From Bimastos eiseni (lineage: Eukaryota; Annelida; Clitellata; Crassiclitellata; Lumbricidae), in assembly GCA_959347315.1 (NCBI GenBank), contig OY365814.1, positions 31,598,032 to 31,662,031 of the forward strand: a stretch of DNA of 64,000 nt, read 5' to 3'. The translations under genes were made by a program, and so were the position numbers. Shown here in pieces: positions 33,288 to 43,325 of the stretch. Position 1 is the stretch's first letter. Each line of letters begins with the position of its first letter. A model generated the notes under the pieces. It saw only the letters and a list, made by a program, of their open reading frames with translations, had not been told where the DNA came from and did not search any database.

Positions 33288-33556
33288 GGGTGCGTAGCGA
33301 ATCGCCGAAACCCGACTCCCCGAAACTGATTTCTGCCGTATCCCCGAAAACGAAGTTGGATTGATAAAAAGGGTTCTGCTTAAATGGAAGCTGGATCGAT
33401 GAAAAGAATTCATGCAAAAGCGGAATTGATGAATGAATTGCGCTGTTCTGAGACAGTTTAAGGCTTTTTAATAGTACATTGCTATTTTCGGGAAATCGGG
33501 TTTTTTGCCTTTTCATCGTTTTCGGGGATTCGGGTTTCGATGATTCGGGTTGATCC
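33288..33556. mobile_element. Foldback/MULE-like element, 269 bp, CCGAAACCC-type ends
   Basis: The left end GGGTGCGTAGCGAATCGCCG, continuing AAACCCGACTCCCCGAAA, pairs with the right end in reverse complement: GGATCAACCCGAATCATCG, continuing AAACCCGAATCCCCGAAA. A perfect 9-bp CGGTAAAAT flanks it (33279-33287 and 33557-33565). The interior holds ~34-bp AGCTGGATTGATG units, and the element sits inside an array of the same units. It looks like a second subfamily of the GATAGTCCGAAG elements. Confidence 0.75.
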
Positions 33557-33814
33557 CGGTAAAATAACCACGCACAATTGGAAGTTCGATTGATGACAAA
33601 ATGGCGTCGCGATGGAATCTAGTGGAATTTCTGATCAACATTTTGTTTAAACAAATACTCGAAAACACACTTTCCAGCATCCATTTAAAGCATCATTATT
33701 ATCATCAATCTAGCTTCTACTTTCAAAATACACGATATAATTAAGGAAATTATTAAATACGCTAAAATACACCGCAATAGTTTTGTGCGAGGTAATAAAC
33801 TACGCTAAAATACA

Positions 33815-33864
33815 ATTTCACCCGTCATCGCCTGGGTACGTGATATTATAATGACGGGTGAAAT
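33815..33864. repeat. 14-bp perfect stem hairpin
   Basis: ATTTCACCCGTCAT at 33815-33828 is the reverse complement of ATGACGGGTGAAAT at 33851-33864, with a 22-base loop. TTTCACCCGTCA occurs again at about 33900. Confidence 0.7.
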
Positions 33865-33911
33865 GTGAGAAATTCCCGCCTAAACCCGTTATGCTCCCGA
33901 ATTTCACCCGT

Positions 33912-34860
33912 CACCAGAGGAAATGAGGGATCGAAGTCAAGGCCTAATATATGCAACTCTTTCGTTGATCTAGTTGTCATCGATTTAAATTTTCAGCTAG
34001 ACCAAAGGCAGAGTTGTAGAATTATAAAGTAATAGAATCTAACCACGTTTGGCATTAAAGTCGAATTTCTCCACAATCTGGCATACTACGGATGAACACA
34101 AAATGGCGAGCGTTGATCGCCGATGAAGTTCTTTTTCTAGAATAAAAAAACATAGACTTTTTGAGATTATACTGTGTCATCTAGCGAATAAATATTGTCT
34201 TTATCATCTCCATTTTCATTGACTTAAATAGAAAGGATGGTACGGACTAATGGAGAGCAGGTTTATTGTGAGCAGGGGTCCAAAAAAACCAAGATTTTTA
34301 AAAATCAAAGGTTTTTTTTGTTTCTTGGTTTTATTTGTTTTTGTTTTGTTTTTAGTTTTCCTATGGAACTTGTGACAACAGTTTTGTTATACAAACCATT
34401 AAACACAACATGAAAACGAGCTCCAACTTGTTCGTGTGATTTGTTTAGCTTGATTTCTGATGGAATAACATACAATTAGTAACATAAATAGTTATATTAG
34501 TAAATTTAAAATAATATATTTTAATAAACCAAAAAACAAAAAATTGCCATTTTTGGATTTTTATGTTTTTTTGTAAAAAAACAGATTACCAAAATATCAA
34601 CATGTTTGCAGCCCTGGTTTATTTCAAAGCGTAGACGCGAATATTATGCCACATACCCAGAACCCCAAGTTTCTGAAACGCTATATCTATAATGACTGAT
34701 CTTACCTCCAACTCTGGTTAATCTGTTCGCATTGACCTAGAATAAACTTAAATCTATATCCACTTCGTCTTCCAACCCCAATATAGCCTACATCTGAATG
34801 ACTACAAACCACTTCGCTGCTTTCTTGCCAAGCTCTATTCTTTGCAGCTCTTTTAAAGGC
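33912..34860 (+). repeat. CTAGCGAATAAAT module, copy III
   Basis: It aligns with copy I (9820-10325) and copy II (20575-21000) and continues to CTTTGCAGCTC at about 34850. It is split by a hAT-like insertion at 34273-34616. Confidence 0.75.
34273..34616. mobile_element. hAT-like MITE, about 344 bp
   Basis: The ends are CAGGGGTCCAAAAAAACC and, in reverse complement, CAGGGCTGCAAACATG. The interior is a set of A/T homopolymer-rich inverted tracts. GTTTATT occurs near both ends but not at the exact 8-bp spacing. The two other copies of the surrounding module lack this insertion. Confidence 0.6.
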
Positions 34861-35262
34861 CGCTCCTCTCTTCGACTAGCCTTTGTTGTTCCTATTAATG
34901 CCTACGCGTCTTGTCTTCGGCATGAGGTCGTTCCCTAGCTATTGCCAGTCCCTCCATCTGGAACTCTCTACCTCCTCATTGTAACAACTCTTTCAGCAAG
35001 ACTGTCTTTCATTCAAGGCTGGAAACTGACATCTTGAAGTATATCTTTGAATTTTAATAGTTTTACCGCCTTTATTATAAACGTCTGAACTTATTGTGAG
35101 GAGGTCATTATCAAAACAAATTGCAGTTCTATTCTTACTTACTTACAAATGTATAAAAATATGAATTGAATTGTCCTTTCGTAAATCATTGAATGATCAA
35201 GAAGTGTGATTAGTTTATCTATAAATAGCTCATTAAATCCGTTTGAATTTTACGCCCAAGTC

Positions 35263-35687
35263 TAGTGTTGCCGCGAGTACCCGAGTACTCGCAAGAACCA
35301 GACTCCAAAAATTACTCGAGCAATATTTTGTACTCGAGTACTCGCATGCTTCCACTTCTGGTCTGAAAATTGCAATCTCCAGTTTCAGAGGGCTTTCTAT
35401 AGCCTGTATTTTGTGTGTGTGTCAAAAAAAACTAGAAATTTTGTGTTTCTTTGGCTGTTCAGGAGCTATTTAGTTGTATGCATTGGAGATTTAACTTTAT
35501 TCGTGCGCCAGAGCTTTAGTTAGAACCAATGCTATAGCTAATCTATTTAGTCTATCTATAGACTATAGCATGGTGTATAACAGAAGCCACGCAGCTTGTA
35601 TTAAGCACTTCCTGTATTAACGAGTACTCGAGTATTCGTTAAGCTACTCGATCGAGTACTCGACTCCAAAACTACTCGTTAGCGGTA
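35263..35687. mobile_element. hAT-like MITE with ACTCGAGTACTCG subterminal repeats
   Basis: The left end is TAGTGTTGCCGCGAGTAC. Both ends carry clustered CGAGTACTCG palindromes and an ACTCCAAAA word. The right end reads in reverse complement TACCGCTAACGAGTA. No clean target duplication was found, so the boundaries are approximate. Confidence 0.45.
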
Positions 35688-35760
35688 GGCGTCTTTACGA
35701 TTCCCACATTAGTACAGGATATGTTTAATATGCATGAAATCGGCCCCGTGAAGACGGCAA
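35688..35760 (+). repeat. TTTACGATTCCCAC module, partial copy
   Basis: It begins GGCGTCTTTACGATTCCCAC and ends near TATGCATGAAATCGGCC. It is a shortened version of the copies at 9536 and 31050. Confidence 0.6.
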
Positions 35761-36043
35761 TGGGGTGGGTATCGGAAAGTGTAGGGTAGAGCAAGGGAAG
35801 TCCGGTGAAAACCTGGAGGAGCACCCTTAGACAAGACTTGAAGGAGATGGGAGTCGACTTATTAATTAAGCAACTCTCGAATGAGTATGGTAGCGACCTT
35901 TACACAAACGATCTGAACACTTCCAAATCTTCTTCTTTTCACATTGCCTTTCCAGTTGATAAATATATCCTTCGTACGTTAACAATCTTTTGCCATAACC
36001 GACTCAACAAATTCAAGCGCCATTTCAGCAAAAACTGTCTGCA

Positions 36044-36125
36044 CACTGTCAGTTTCAGTAATAAGCCTGGAGAAAGGAGCAGGGCGACATCAATGATCTA
36101 TACTATCACACAGTGTTAATTTATT
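36044..36125 (+). repeat. GACGCTAATGATC repeat, diverged copy
   Basis: AAGCCTGGAGAAAGGAGCAG, GGGCGACATCAATGATC and TATCACACAGTGTTAA keep the order of the family. Confidence 0.6.
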
Positions 36126-36129
36126 GAAC

Positions 36130-36620
36130 TGAAACTACTACGATGGGTCTGCTGTCTTGTTCGCGCATACTTCGAGCTGCAAGCGCGCCTTATTGGCCAA
36201 GTACCAAAATATGATCATTGCGCAAGATATATGTAGAAAGTTCCGCCCTGTCTTCCTGCCTGACAGCGTTTTCAGTAGAAACTTGTCTCTCTGGTCTGGG
36301 GGTGATAACTTTGCCTTGCACTAGCCTACCTGATAGACCTTTGTCAAATAGTACTGAAGGCCCGGTGTATGCTCGCTCCATTCGCTCTGTCGAATGGGTT
36401 TTATGGTTACATTTGCCCGCCAAGCAACTATGCAAAACCGCAAATTTTCTGCGAGGGACCCCAATGTTTGGAATAGCCTTTTTCTGTTCCGCAAATCGTG
36501 TACTCTCACTTTCTACGGTCATTTGAAACTTGCGTTTTTGTCCAGGCCGTAGTTTCGAGCTCATTCGGGCTCATGCCATTTAAAGGGAGCTATATAAATT
36601 CTTGAATGAAATAATGAATG
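36130..36620 (+). mobile_element. LINE 3'-end fragment
   Basis: Broken plus-strand frames include RALLAKYQNMIIAQ, the usual LIG-PKYDH region. The segment ends GGGAGCTATATAAATTCTTG and a GAAT-rich tail. This matches the ends at 12290 and 20385. Confidence 0.6.
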
Positions 36621-37750
36621 AAGAGTTTTAGCTGCGACAGCTGCCAATCAGAGGCGGATAATCAGAGGCGACAGGAGGGGACGGTCCCATCCGAAATTCC
36701 ATATGTATGTAGGGAGTGGAGATGCTTATATAACCAAATATTTTACGAATTATTTATGAAATATTAAACATATCTACAGTGTTTTCCACTGTTCATCATT
36801 TTCGCGGCATCCATGTTTGTTAATTGAAATCAACCGTAGAGAAATTAATAACCTTTTCAGCAACTATTATGGTCAAGACACTGGTCAATATCACTGAATC
36901 GATGTGTTTGAGATCTTTCTGTAAGGCTGTCCGTTTGAATGGTGCAATGTCATTACAGGTTTTCTTGTATTCCGGCCAAGGACAAGAAAACCCTTTGCAT
37001 CATTGTCATCACTTTTTCATTCATTTTCAATTGCGTTTATTCGACACGTTACTCCAATACTTATCGCCAATCACTCTATGTAATCTAACTAACCAAGGCC
37101 GCAATCCCAGCGAAGGGAGGATTAGTCAATCTTAGACGAATACGGGAAACGAGCTCATTCCCTCTGCTCTGCACGCCAGTGTGTCATCCATAACTAGATA
37201 TAAGGTTTCCCTTCTGTATAGGCAAATTTAAATGTGAGCCCACGCGTTCATTATATATAGCGAACGTTTGACCTTGACCCTGTTCATTTTCAACGGATAA
37301 CTGGGTAAGATTTTTAACACTTTGAGTTCGCTTACCGTATTTCTCTTTCTAAGGTTGGCTAGTCCTTCTCGCTTGGGCGCGGCGCTGGTTAGTTAAAATA
37401 GGCGAAACGCTTATTCTAGGTCGCTGCGTACGAATCGCATCATGCACGATGCACACCTTTTATACACTTGTTATCGTTTCTATATTAATTTACTTCACCA
37501 TCAGGGCATTAAAATTAAAAAATTCACGCCCAATTCGCGGTCAAAAATACAGACTTCACGGCGTATTCGCGGACAAAATGTCTAACACAATAAATAAGTC
37601 AAAAATTGAGTATAATGAACTATCTACCATTCTTGCCAACAATGGCGGGTGCTGTTACTGCGATGTCTGCTTTGCAAACACAGCTGTCCCCCCCCGTTTG
37701 TCACACCTCTGATCGCTAATAGATACATTATCAAACACGCTCGTAGTACA
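36621..37750. other. Repeat-derived sequence, no gene seen
   Basis: It contains diverged pieces of the regional repeat (GGCTGTCCGTTTGAATGG near 36927, CACACCTTTTATACAC near 37450). The 87-codon frame at 37449 covers such a piece and has no recognisable domain. Confidence 0.4.
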
Positions 37751-37836
37751 GCAGTGCCAGTCTCAAGTCCGGATAAAAGAGGAGGGCGACACTAATCATC
37801 TTTGTTATCACGCAGTGTCGTTAAAAACTGCAACTA
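37751..37836 (+). repeat. GACGCTAATGATC repeat copy
   Basis: GCAGTGCCAGTCTCAAG, AAAAGAGGAGGGCGACACTA, TTTGTTATCACGCAGTG and TAAAAACTGCAAC are in family order. Confidence 0.7.
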
Positions 37837-38479
37837 ACCGACCATCCATGCATCGATGCTAAGCACAAAGCTCTTTGCATTTTCAGCACAAAACCAGCCA
37901 GCATATGAACGCTGACAGAGACAGTTATCAATCATCATATTAAATAATTATCGCATCTTTTGATTATATAGCGCCTCTCAGCAAATAATTATAGAATAGT
38001 CGGCGGCGAGCAGGTCTGGCGTCGCTGCCCAACGGTAATTCACTCCCAATCTATCGCCAATATAAAGAAGAATAGTGGCTTAACAAAACAATCGTTGAAA
38101 TGTTGTGGGATGTTGTGTATATAGATTTAAGCAATGAGTGCCCCACGCGTTTTCATTTTGTCGTTACGTATTTTCGTTAAACAGCAACAAAGCAATGGCA
38201 TTGGCCCTGCCATTTCTCAGTGAATCAATCGGGTGTCCGTTTGATTGGGTTCAACGATTTTTAGGTCTCATTGTTATGAGACGCCAATATGCACACCTTT
38301 TAAGCGCTCGCCATCGCTTAATTATCACTTCTCAAAACAAGCTTAGTTGGCTACATTCAGCACTCAGCCAAAAGGGCGACAATTAAAAGGGCGCAATCAA
38401 AAGTGGGCATGATCAAAAAGAGCGACAATCAAAAGGGCGCACGTTCAACACTTTGTGATAACATAGGTCGAGGTCAAAT

Positions 38480-38547
38480 AGTCTAAATAAGCGAGGATGG
38501 CGACGCTAATGATATCATTAGCGTCGCCATCCTCGCTTATTTAGACT
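38480..38547. repeat. Perfect 68-bp palindrome
   Basis: Positions 38480-38513 (AGTCTAAATAAGCGAGGATG, then GCGACGCTAATGAT) are the exact reverse complement of 38514-38547, with no spacer. The centre is GATATC. Each arm is a GACGCTAATGATC repeat core, so two copies meet head to head. Confidence 0.95.
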
Positions 38548-38844
38548 TGAGACTGATACTGCCAGAGAGCAAGCAGCTATAGGTGTGTACTTGTGTACGT
38601 TTTTTATATAACGACCGCTCTACCCCGAATCTGCGTAGTTTTTAATGAATTAATCTGGTAAGTCCTACACCCCCGCTGTCCGTTTAAGCGCATGCCATCA
38701 ACATCAATTCTCAAACACGTATATTTCACAGATTTAAACAGCCGCTATGGCGGCTCAACGATGATCATTATAGGGTTCACTGGATATATAATCAAGCGGG
38801 TAGGCCTACGACCCTTCGCTGGTCCCACCTCTATAGTTAAATAG

Positions 38845-38945
38845 CAATAGTTTCAGTTTAACGACACTGTGAGATAACGTGGATTCTTGGCGTCACCCTC
38901 AAATTTGATCAAGGATTGGGACTGGCACTTCCAGAGTGCAAGCCT
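38845..38945 (-). repeat. GACGCTAATGATC repeat, inverted copy
   Basis: In reverse orientation: AGTTTAACGACACTGTGAGA, TGGCGTCACCCTC and TTGGGACTGGCACTTCC. Confidence 0.6.
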
Positions 38946-39019
38946 TGAAGGCGTCATATGTAGGCCTACAGGCAAATGTGTGCGCTATTACATACGACCA
39001 TTTGACCTCGACCCTTCCT

Positions 39020-39310
39020 AATTTTTAAAGAAATAATCGAGTGAGATCTTTTATCCCGATGTTAGCCTATGTATGAATGGGTCGAAAGCCTTTTTAGGTC
39101 CCGGTGTATTTACCGCGATAACGTTCAGTGCACACCTTTTAAACTCTCTCCATCGCGTTTATATTAATTCTCAAGCGCGTCTTCTTGGAGTTAGTAGTAC
39201 TGAGAGTGCTCAGACAGTGCCAGTCTCAAGCCTGGATAAAGGAGGAGGGCGACGCTAATGGTCTTTATTACCACAGTGTCGCCAAACTGCAACAACCACC
39301 ACATTGGCAG
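39020..39310 (+). repeat. Well-preserved ~290-bp copy of the regional repeat
   Basis: In one stretch it has the head (TAATCGAGTGAGATC, GAATGGGTCG, TAGGTCCCGGTGTA), the middle (TGCACACCTTTTAAACTC, TATATTAATTCTCAAGCGCG) and the tail (GTGCCAGTCTCAAGCCTGG, AGGAGGGCGACGCTAATGG, AGTGTCGCCAAACTGCAAC). It lacks an obvious tRNA-like promoter, and I cannot name the family. Confidence 0.65.
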
Positions 39311-39555
39311 ATACCATGCCCTATACGCAGCACATGGAGTTCAACAGCAGCCAATATATTAAGATTAATATCGTATCATATCTTTTGATTGACATAGCGC
39401 CTCTCAGGAAATTACAGGAACAATTGAGGAATAGTCTGCGGTGATTAGGGCTGACGCTTAGGAAATGACGCAACTTTGACATATTTTTGGTGGAAATAAT
39501 TTCACGTTGCCTGCCAAAGTGCCAAAGCTTGGAAGTTGGGAGGGAATCCACTCTT

Positions 39556-39595
39556 CTCCTCCCTCCCTCCCTCCTTCTCTCTCTCTCTCTCTCTA
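39556..39595. repeat. CTCC/CT microsatellite
   Basis: CTCC units run into (CT)n. Confidence 0.9.
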
Positions 39596-39739
39596 GGATT
39601 TACGGTATCGATAGTTGTCAACGTGAAACAGAATAGTGGCTTAACAAAACAATCATTGACATGTTGTGGATATAGATTGAAGTAAGTGTTTGGACCCACA
39701 CTTTCTATGTAGTAATGGTATTGTGTAGCCCTGCCATTT

Positions 39740-39990
39740 TACAGAGAATAAATCGGGTGTGATCCTTCACCCCTGCTGTCGGTTTTGGTGGATTCAACGA
39801 CGTTTTAGATCCTAGTGTATGCAGATAGACGGTCAGCCCTGGTACGCGCGCGCAAAAGCATGATCTGCAAAATGAGCGCATTATAGGCTACACTCAAAAA
39901 GGCGAGTGTATAGCTCGCATTCAACACCTTTTAAACGTGGCCATCTATTCAATATTAATTCTCAAACGTGACTTTTTAGCATTTTCTTGA
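39740..39990 (+). repeat. Regional repeat, head and middle part
   Basis: TAAATCGGGTGTGATCC, CCCCTGCTGTCGGTTTTGG, TTTTAGATCCTAGTGTATG and CAACACCTTTTAAACGTGG are in family order. The GACGCTAATGATC tail is missing. Confidence 0.55.
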
Positions 39991-40435
39991 TTCCCAGCGC
40001 AAAGCTTCAGGTTTTGTGAGTGCCAAGCAAATTTCTGTCGACGGTAACGGTCTCTTTGCTAAATTTAGGCTAAAGGTTGTTGTATTATAGGTAACCTAGG
40101 TGCTCGAGTCTTTTAAGGAGTTTTTCAGGCGATCTTTGTCAGAGGGCAGGCTAGGGCTTATGCTCTACAATGCTCCCATAGGTAACATTGCTAGATATGT
40201 ATGTTTAACTGTGCATGACTTTGGGTTATGCTGTTGAATAAAGGCGTGTGAGATTTAATATATAAGAGACGGTACGCGTTTAAAAGGTGTGCACTGTGCG
40301 CCTTCGCGGTCAGTGCACAGGTTCGATACTCTGCAAGAGAACATACTATTTTCCATATAATAATAAATTCCAAAGAAACGTCACGGTCACCAATTAACCA
40401 ACCAATCAACCACCCAACCACCCTACCAATCAGTC

Positions 40436-40630
40436 AATCAATCAATCAATAACATCATGTATATCGCCTCTTCACAGACACTCCCACTTCAACCTCGCCC
40501 AAATAAGACAGATATCCGAGTAGAACAAAAAGAGGATGGTGAGTTTATAGGCAAGAGCCAACGATCCTATTGAAGGCCATTCTCAAACAACCGGAAAATG
40601 CAATCATGACCTCTTTTTGTCAGTTAACTG
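40436..40630 (-). mobile_element. LINE 3' end
   Basis: An (AATC)n tail is followed by GTATATCGCCTCTTC, TTCAACCTCGCCCAAATAAG and GGCAAGAGCCAACGATCC. These match 45640-45865, where the reverse transcriptase C-terminus is readable. Confidence 0.6.
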
Positions 40631-40653
40631 ATCTCCTGAAAAAACTTCAACTC

Positions 40654-41055
40654 CGCTTTCCTTTTGAATGTGCTCCACGCCATCTAATCGGACCGTATAA
40701 GTCTGATATTTATATAAGTTATATATATGTATATATATAAGTGATATATATAAGTCTGAAGTCTGATAAGATCCCTGAAATTATCCACCATCGGTAAGCG
40801 AACCGACTCTCTCGCTCCCCAGTTGCATGGAACGTGATTTCTAAGGAAAGCTCGGATGAGTGAGAGAGAAGGATGAAGAGGCGAGATCTGGCTGACTAAG
40901 TGGTCCATTGATTTATCAATCTGTCGGTCTCTACTCTCTGACAAGGGTTACACGATCGCTCCTCTTCAGCCGTCGAACTGTTGCAACGCGCTGGGATCTT
41001 ACGCTCTCTAGAGCGGCTTTTCAAAGACAGTCGTGAAATTAAGCGCAGGCTATAT
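40654..41055. repeat. ~370-bp dispersed repeat, copy 1
   Basis: It matches 46188-46560 over most of its length. Shared words are AATCGGACCGTAT, CATCGGTAAGCGAACC, GGCTGACTAAGTGGTCCATT, GACAAGGGTTACACG and GTGAAATTAAGCGCAGGCT. This copy carries an extra ATATAT tract near 40710-40760. The family is unrecognised. Confidence 0.75.
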
Positions 41056-41057
41056 AT

Positions 41058-41505
41058 CCTGCGAGGCAAAGGCGGAATAGGAGTGGGAGGAAATGGATGG
41101 CTGGATTGGACGAGAGAAAGGAGGAAGAGGAGGAATAGGAGTGGGAGGAAATGGATGGCTGGATTGGACGAGGGAAAGGAGGAAGAGGAGGAATAGGAGT
41201 AGGCGGAAATGGATGGCTGGATTGGACGAGGGAAAGGAGGAAGAGGAGGAATAGGAGTGGGAGGAAATGGATGGCTGGATTGGACGAGGGAAAGGAGGAA
41301 GAGGAGGAATAGGAGTAGGCGGAAATGGATGGCTGGATTGGACGAGGGAAAGGAGGAAGAGGAGGAATAGGAGTGGGAGGAAATGGATGGCTGGATTGGA
41401 CGAGGGAAAGGAGGAAGAGGAGGAATAGGAGTAGGCGGAAATGGATGGCTGGATTGGACGAGGGAAAGGAGGAAGAGGAGGAATAGGAGTGGGAGGAAAC
41501 GGATG
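41058..41505. repeat. 58-bp minisatellite with an alternating two-variant pattern
   Basis: About eight 58-bp units (ATGGATGGCTGGATTGGACG, AGGGAAAGGAGGAAGAGG, AATAGGAGT). From the second unit the variants GTGGGAGG and GTAGGCGG alternate strictly, giving a 116-bp higher-order unit. The 220-codon minus-strand frame here is its translation; since 58 is not a multiple of three its period is 58 residues. Confidence 0.92.
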
Positions 41506-41699
41506 ATAGGATGGTCTTCGTTTCGTCGAACTGAAATTGACATGTCTTTATTAGCCACCTATTGACCTCAGTGCATCTTCTCCTGGCGACTGAAAAAATC
41601 CTGGCCTCAGATTTAGATTTCGTTGTGAATACTGCGAATTTTCGAGCGTTACAAATTTAATAAATAAACAAATAATTAATTAATGATAAATGGTCAGAG

Positions 41700-42125
41700 A
41701 CGATAATATACAGGGTCGTAATATTTAGGACCCCGCTTAGAAAATGTCTCAACTTCGAAAAATTTGTGGGAGAATTATTTCATGTTCGCCCCAAGCCAAC
41801 CAGAAATGATAGTCTCCAATATGAAGCAGAATAATGGCTTAACAAAGTTGTCATTAAACTATTGTGTATAAATTAAAGCAAGCGAGGGCCATAAACGCTT
41901 TGACGTCGCGATGGTATGCCTCTCACACTCCTAGCTTCAGTAAGATGATCGGGTGAAATCCCTCTACCCGCTGTCCTTTTGAATGGGTTCAACGACTTTT
42001 TTGGTCCCAGTGTATAGACCGTGAAAACGCACAGTGCACACCTTTTAATCGTCTACAATCGTGTATTATTAATTCGCAAACGCCTCTAATCCCCAGATAA
42101 TGTAGTACGCGGACTTAAACGGTAA
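41700..42125 (+). repeat. Regional long repeat copy
   Basis: GAATAATGGCTTAACAAAG (41830), GATCGGGTGAAATCC (41948), TGTCCTTTTGAATGGGTTC, TTTGGTCCCAGTGTATAG and GCACACCTTTTAATCG are in family order. Confidence 0.55.
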
Positions 42126-42289
42126 TGCTAGAAACGACAACTTAAAAAATAAAATAATTATAATCACAAGGTATCTTTAGATTTATATTGCGCCTGGCGA
42201 ATGGAGGACAAGCCAACTTTAAGAGAACTTTCACAGCTTTGCACGCCAGCATATTTTTCATTACGCTTCTGGTCACATCCTGTGTAGTT

Positions 42290-42405
42290 TAATAGTAGTT
42301 TAGTTTTAACAGCATTGTGATAACATAGGTGTTGATCTTTGGCGTAGCCCTCGTCCTTTATTCGAGCATGGGACTGGCACTGCCAGAGAGCGAGCAGTGT
42401 CGTCG
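42290..42405 (-). repeat. GACGCTAATGATC repeat, inverted copy
   Basis: AGTTTTAACAGCATTGTGAT, GGCGTAGCCCTCGTCC and GGGACTGGCACTGCCAGAG in reverse family order. Confidence 0.6.
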
Positions 42406-42479
42406 TTATAGATAAATGTGGATGTGAACGCCTCTTATAGGCCTACATAGCGCTCGTTTGAATTGGATCCATCATAGTT

Positions 42480-42970
42480 TTTAATGAAATAGTTAGATGA
42501 GATTATACACTCCCTCTCCCTCTGTGCGTTTTGGTGAGATCCTGCACTTCCACTCTGTGTGTTTGTGGCCAAACGGATTTTTTAAAGTCCCAGTGTACGA
42601 ATCGGATCGTGCACAGTGCACACCTTTTAAACGCTTCCCATCGATATAATAATTAAATTTTTATTGATTACCAACATCGATTCATGATTTATAACAAAAG
42701 GTGAATTATACTGTTATGAATATATTATCTATTCGAGATATATATATTGAAGCATATAGCATACTAGTGATAATAAATAATGGAAAGATTATTTAAAATT
42801 ATTCAGTACAATTAAATAGTGGAATAATATTCAATAATACATTATGTAAGTTCAATGTCCAAACTTGTAACTTTGTTTAGGTAACTATATGTGGTCATTG
42901 TGCATACTGGAAATTGCAAAATTCTGTAGACGTCAGCAGCCTATGTTGCTATAAGATGTCGTTAAACTGT
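42480..42970. other. Regional repeat head, then AT-rich sequence
   Basis: 42490-42660 holds head and middle landmarks (GTGAGATCCTGCACTTCC, AAAGTCCCAGTGTACG, CACACCTTTTAAACGC). 42660-42970 is AT-rich with nothing recognised. Confidence 0.45.
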
Positions 42971-43024
42971 TGCATAATAATAAATAAATATCAAGATCGA
43001 GAACTCCGCCACTCGTAGTACTCG

Positions 43025-43325
43025 GCGAGTGCCAGTCCCAAGCCTGGATAAGGGAGGAGGGGGACGCTAATGATCTCTGTTATAAAACAGTGTCGTTAAA
43101 CTGCAACTACCTACCATCAACATCGATCGAACGAAATATGCTGTGTCGTACATCGATGTTGACAGTAATGGAAGCCAAGAATTACGTCCGATTTGGCCAA
43201 ATTTTAAGTAACTTTCCAACGCAACATACAAGATCAACACCGCCACTGTTCGCACTCTTTAAGAGCCAGTCAAAACCCGGGATAAAAGAGGAGGGCGACG
43301 CTAATGATCTTTGTCATCGTATGTT
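43025..43325 (+). repeat. Two GACGCTAATGATC repeat tails
   Basis: The first at 43027-43108 (CAGTCCCAAGCCTGGATAAG, GACGCTAATGATCTCTG, GTCGTTAAACTGCAAC). The second at 43262-43325 (CAGTCAAAACCCGGGATAAA, GACGCTAATGATCTTTGTC). Confidence 0.7.

Larger units (their letters stand above)
30490..33911. repeat. Large ~34-bp AGCTGGATTGATG repeat field, both orientations
   Basis: Plus-oriented units fill about 30510-30930. The TTTACGATTCCCAC module is at 31050-31190. Inverted units (CATCCAGCTTC) fill about 31190-31560 and 31790-32520. Plus units return at 32620-33470. GGACGCTAAAACGATA and TATTTTAGC words recur between them. At 30520-30760 the units come as alternating variants, so AGAAGCTGGA recurs every 68-84 bp. 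Compared with unit 2, nearly everything from 30127 to 33911 is extra sequence. No protein is encoded. Confidence 0.8.
37930..39350 (+). repeat. Long composite repeat unit, about 1.4 kb
   Basis: Landmarks in order are TATAGCGCCTCTCAGCAAAT (37968), ATAGTGGCTTAACAAAACAA (38070), GTGTCCGTTTGATTGGG (38230), CACACCTTTTAAGCGCTCGC (38290), the GACGCTAATGAT core (38500), and later another set of the same landmarks. The same landmark order recurs from about 39366 and 41710. The segment is therefore a degenerate long repeat, not unique DNA. Confidence 0.55.

Noticed and set aside
37449..37712. 87-codon plus-strand frame with a CCYCDVC motif
   Set aside because: It overlies a diverged copy of the regional repeat head (CACACCTTTTATACAC). 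The Cys cluster is too short and lacks any known zinc-binding spacing.
40896..41558. 220-codon Pro/Ser/Phe-rich minus-strand frame
   Set aside because: Translation of a 58-bp minisatellite with a 58-residue period. No domain, and a neighbouring repeat is included in the frame.
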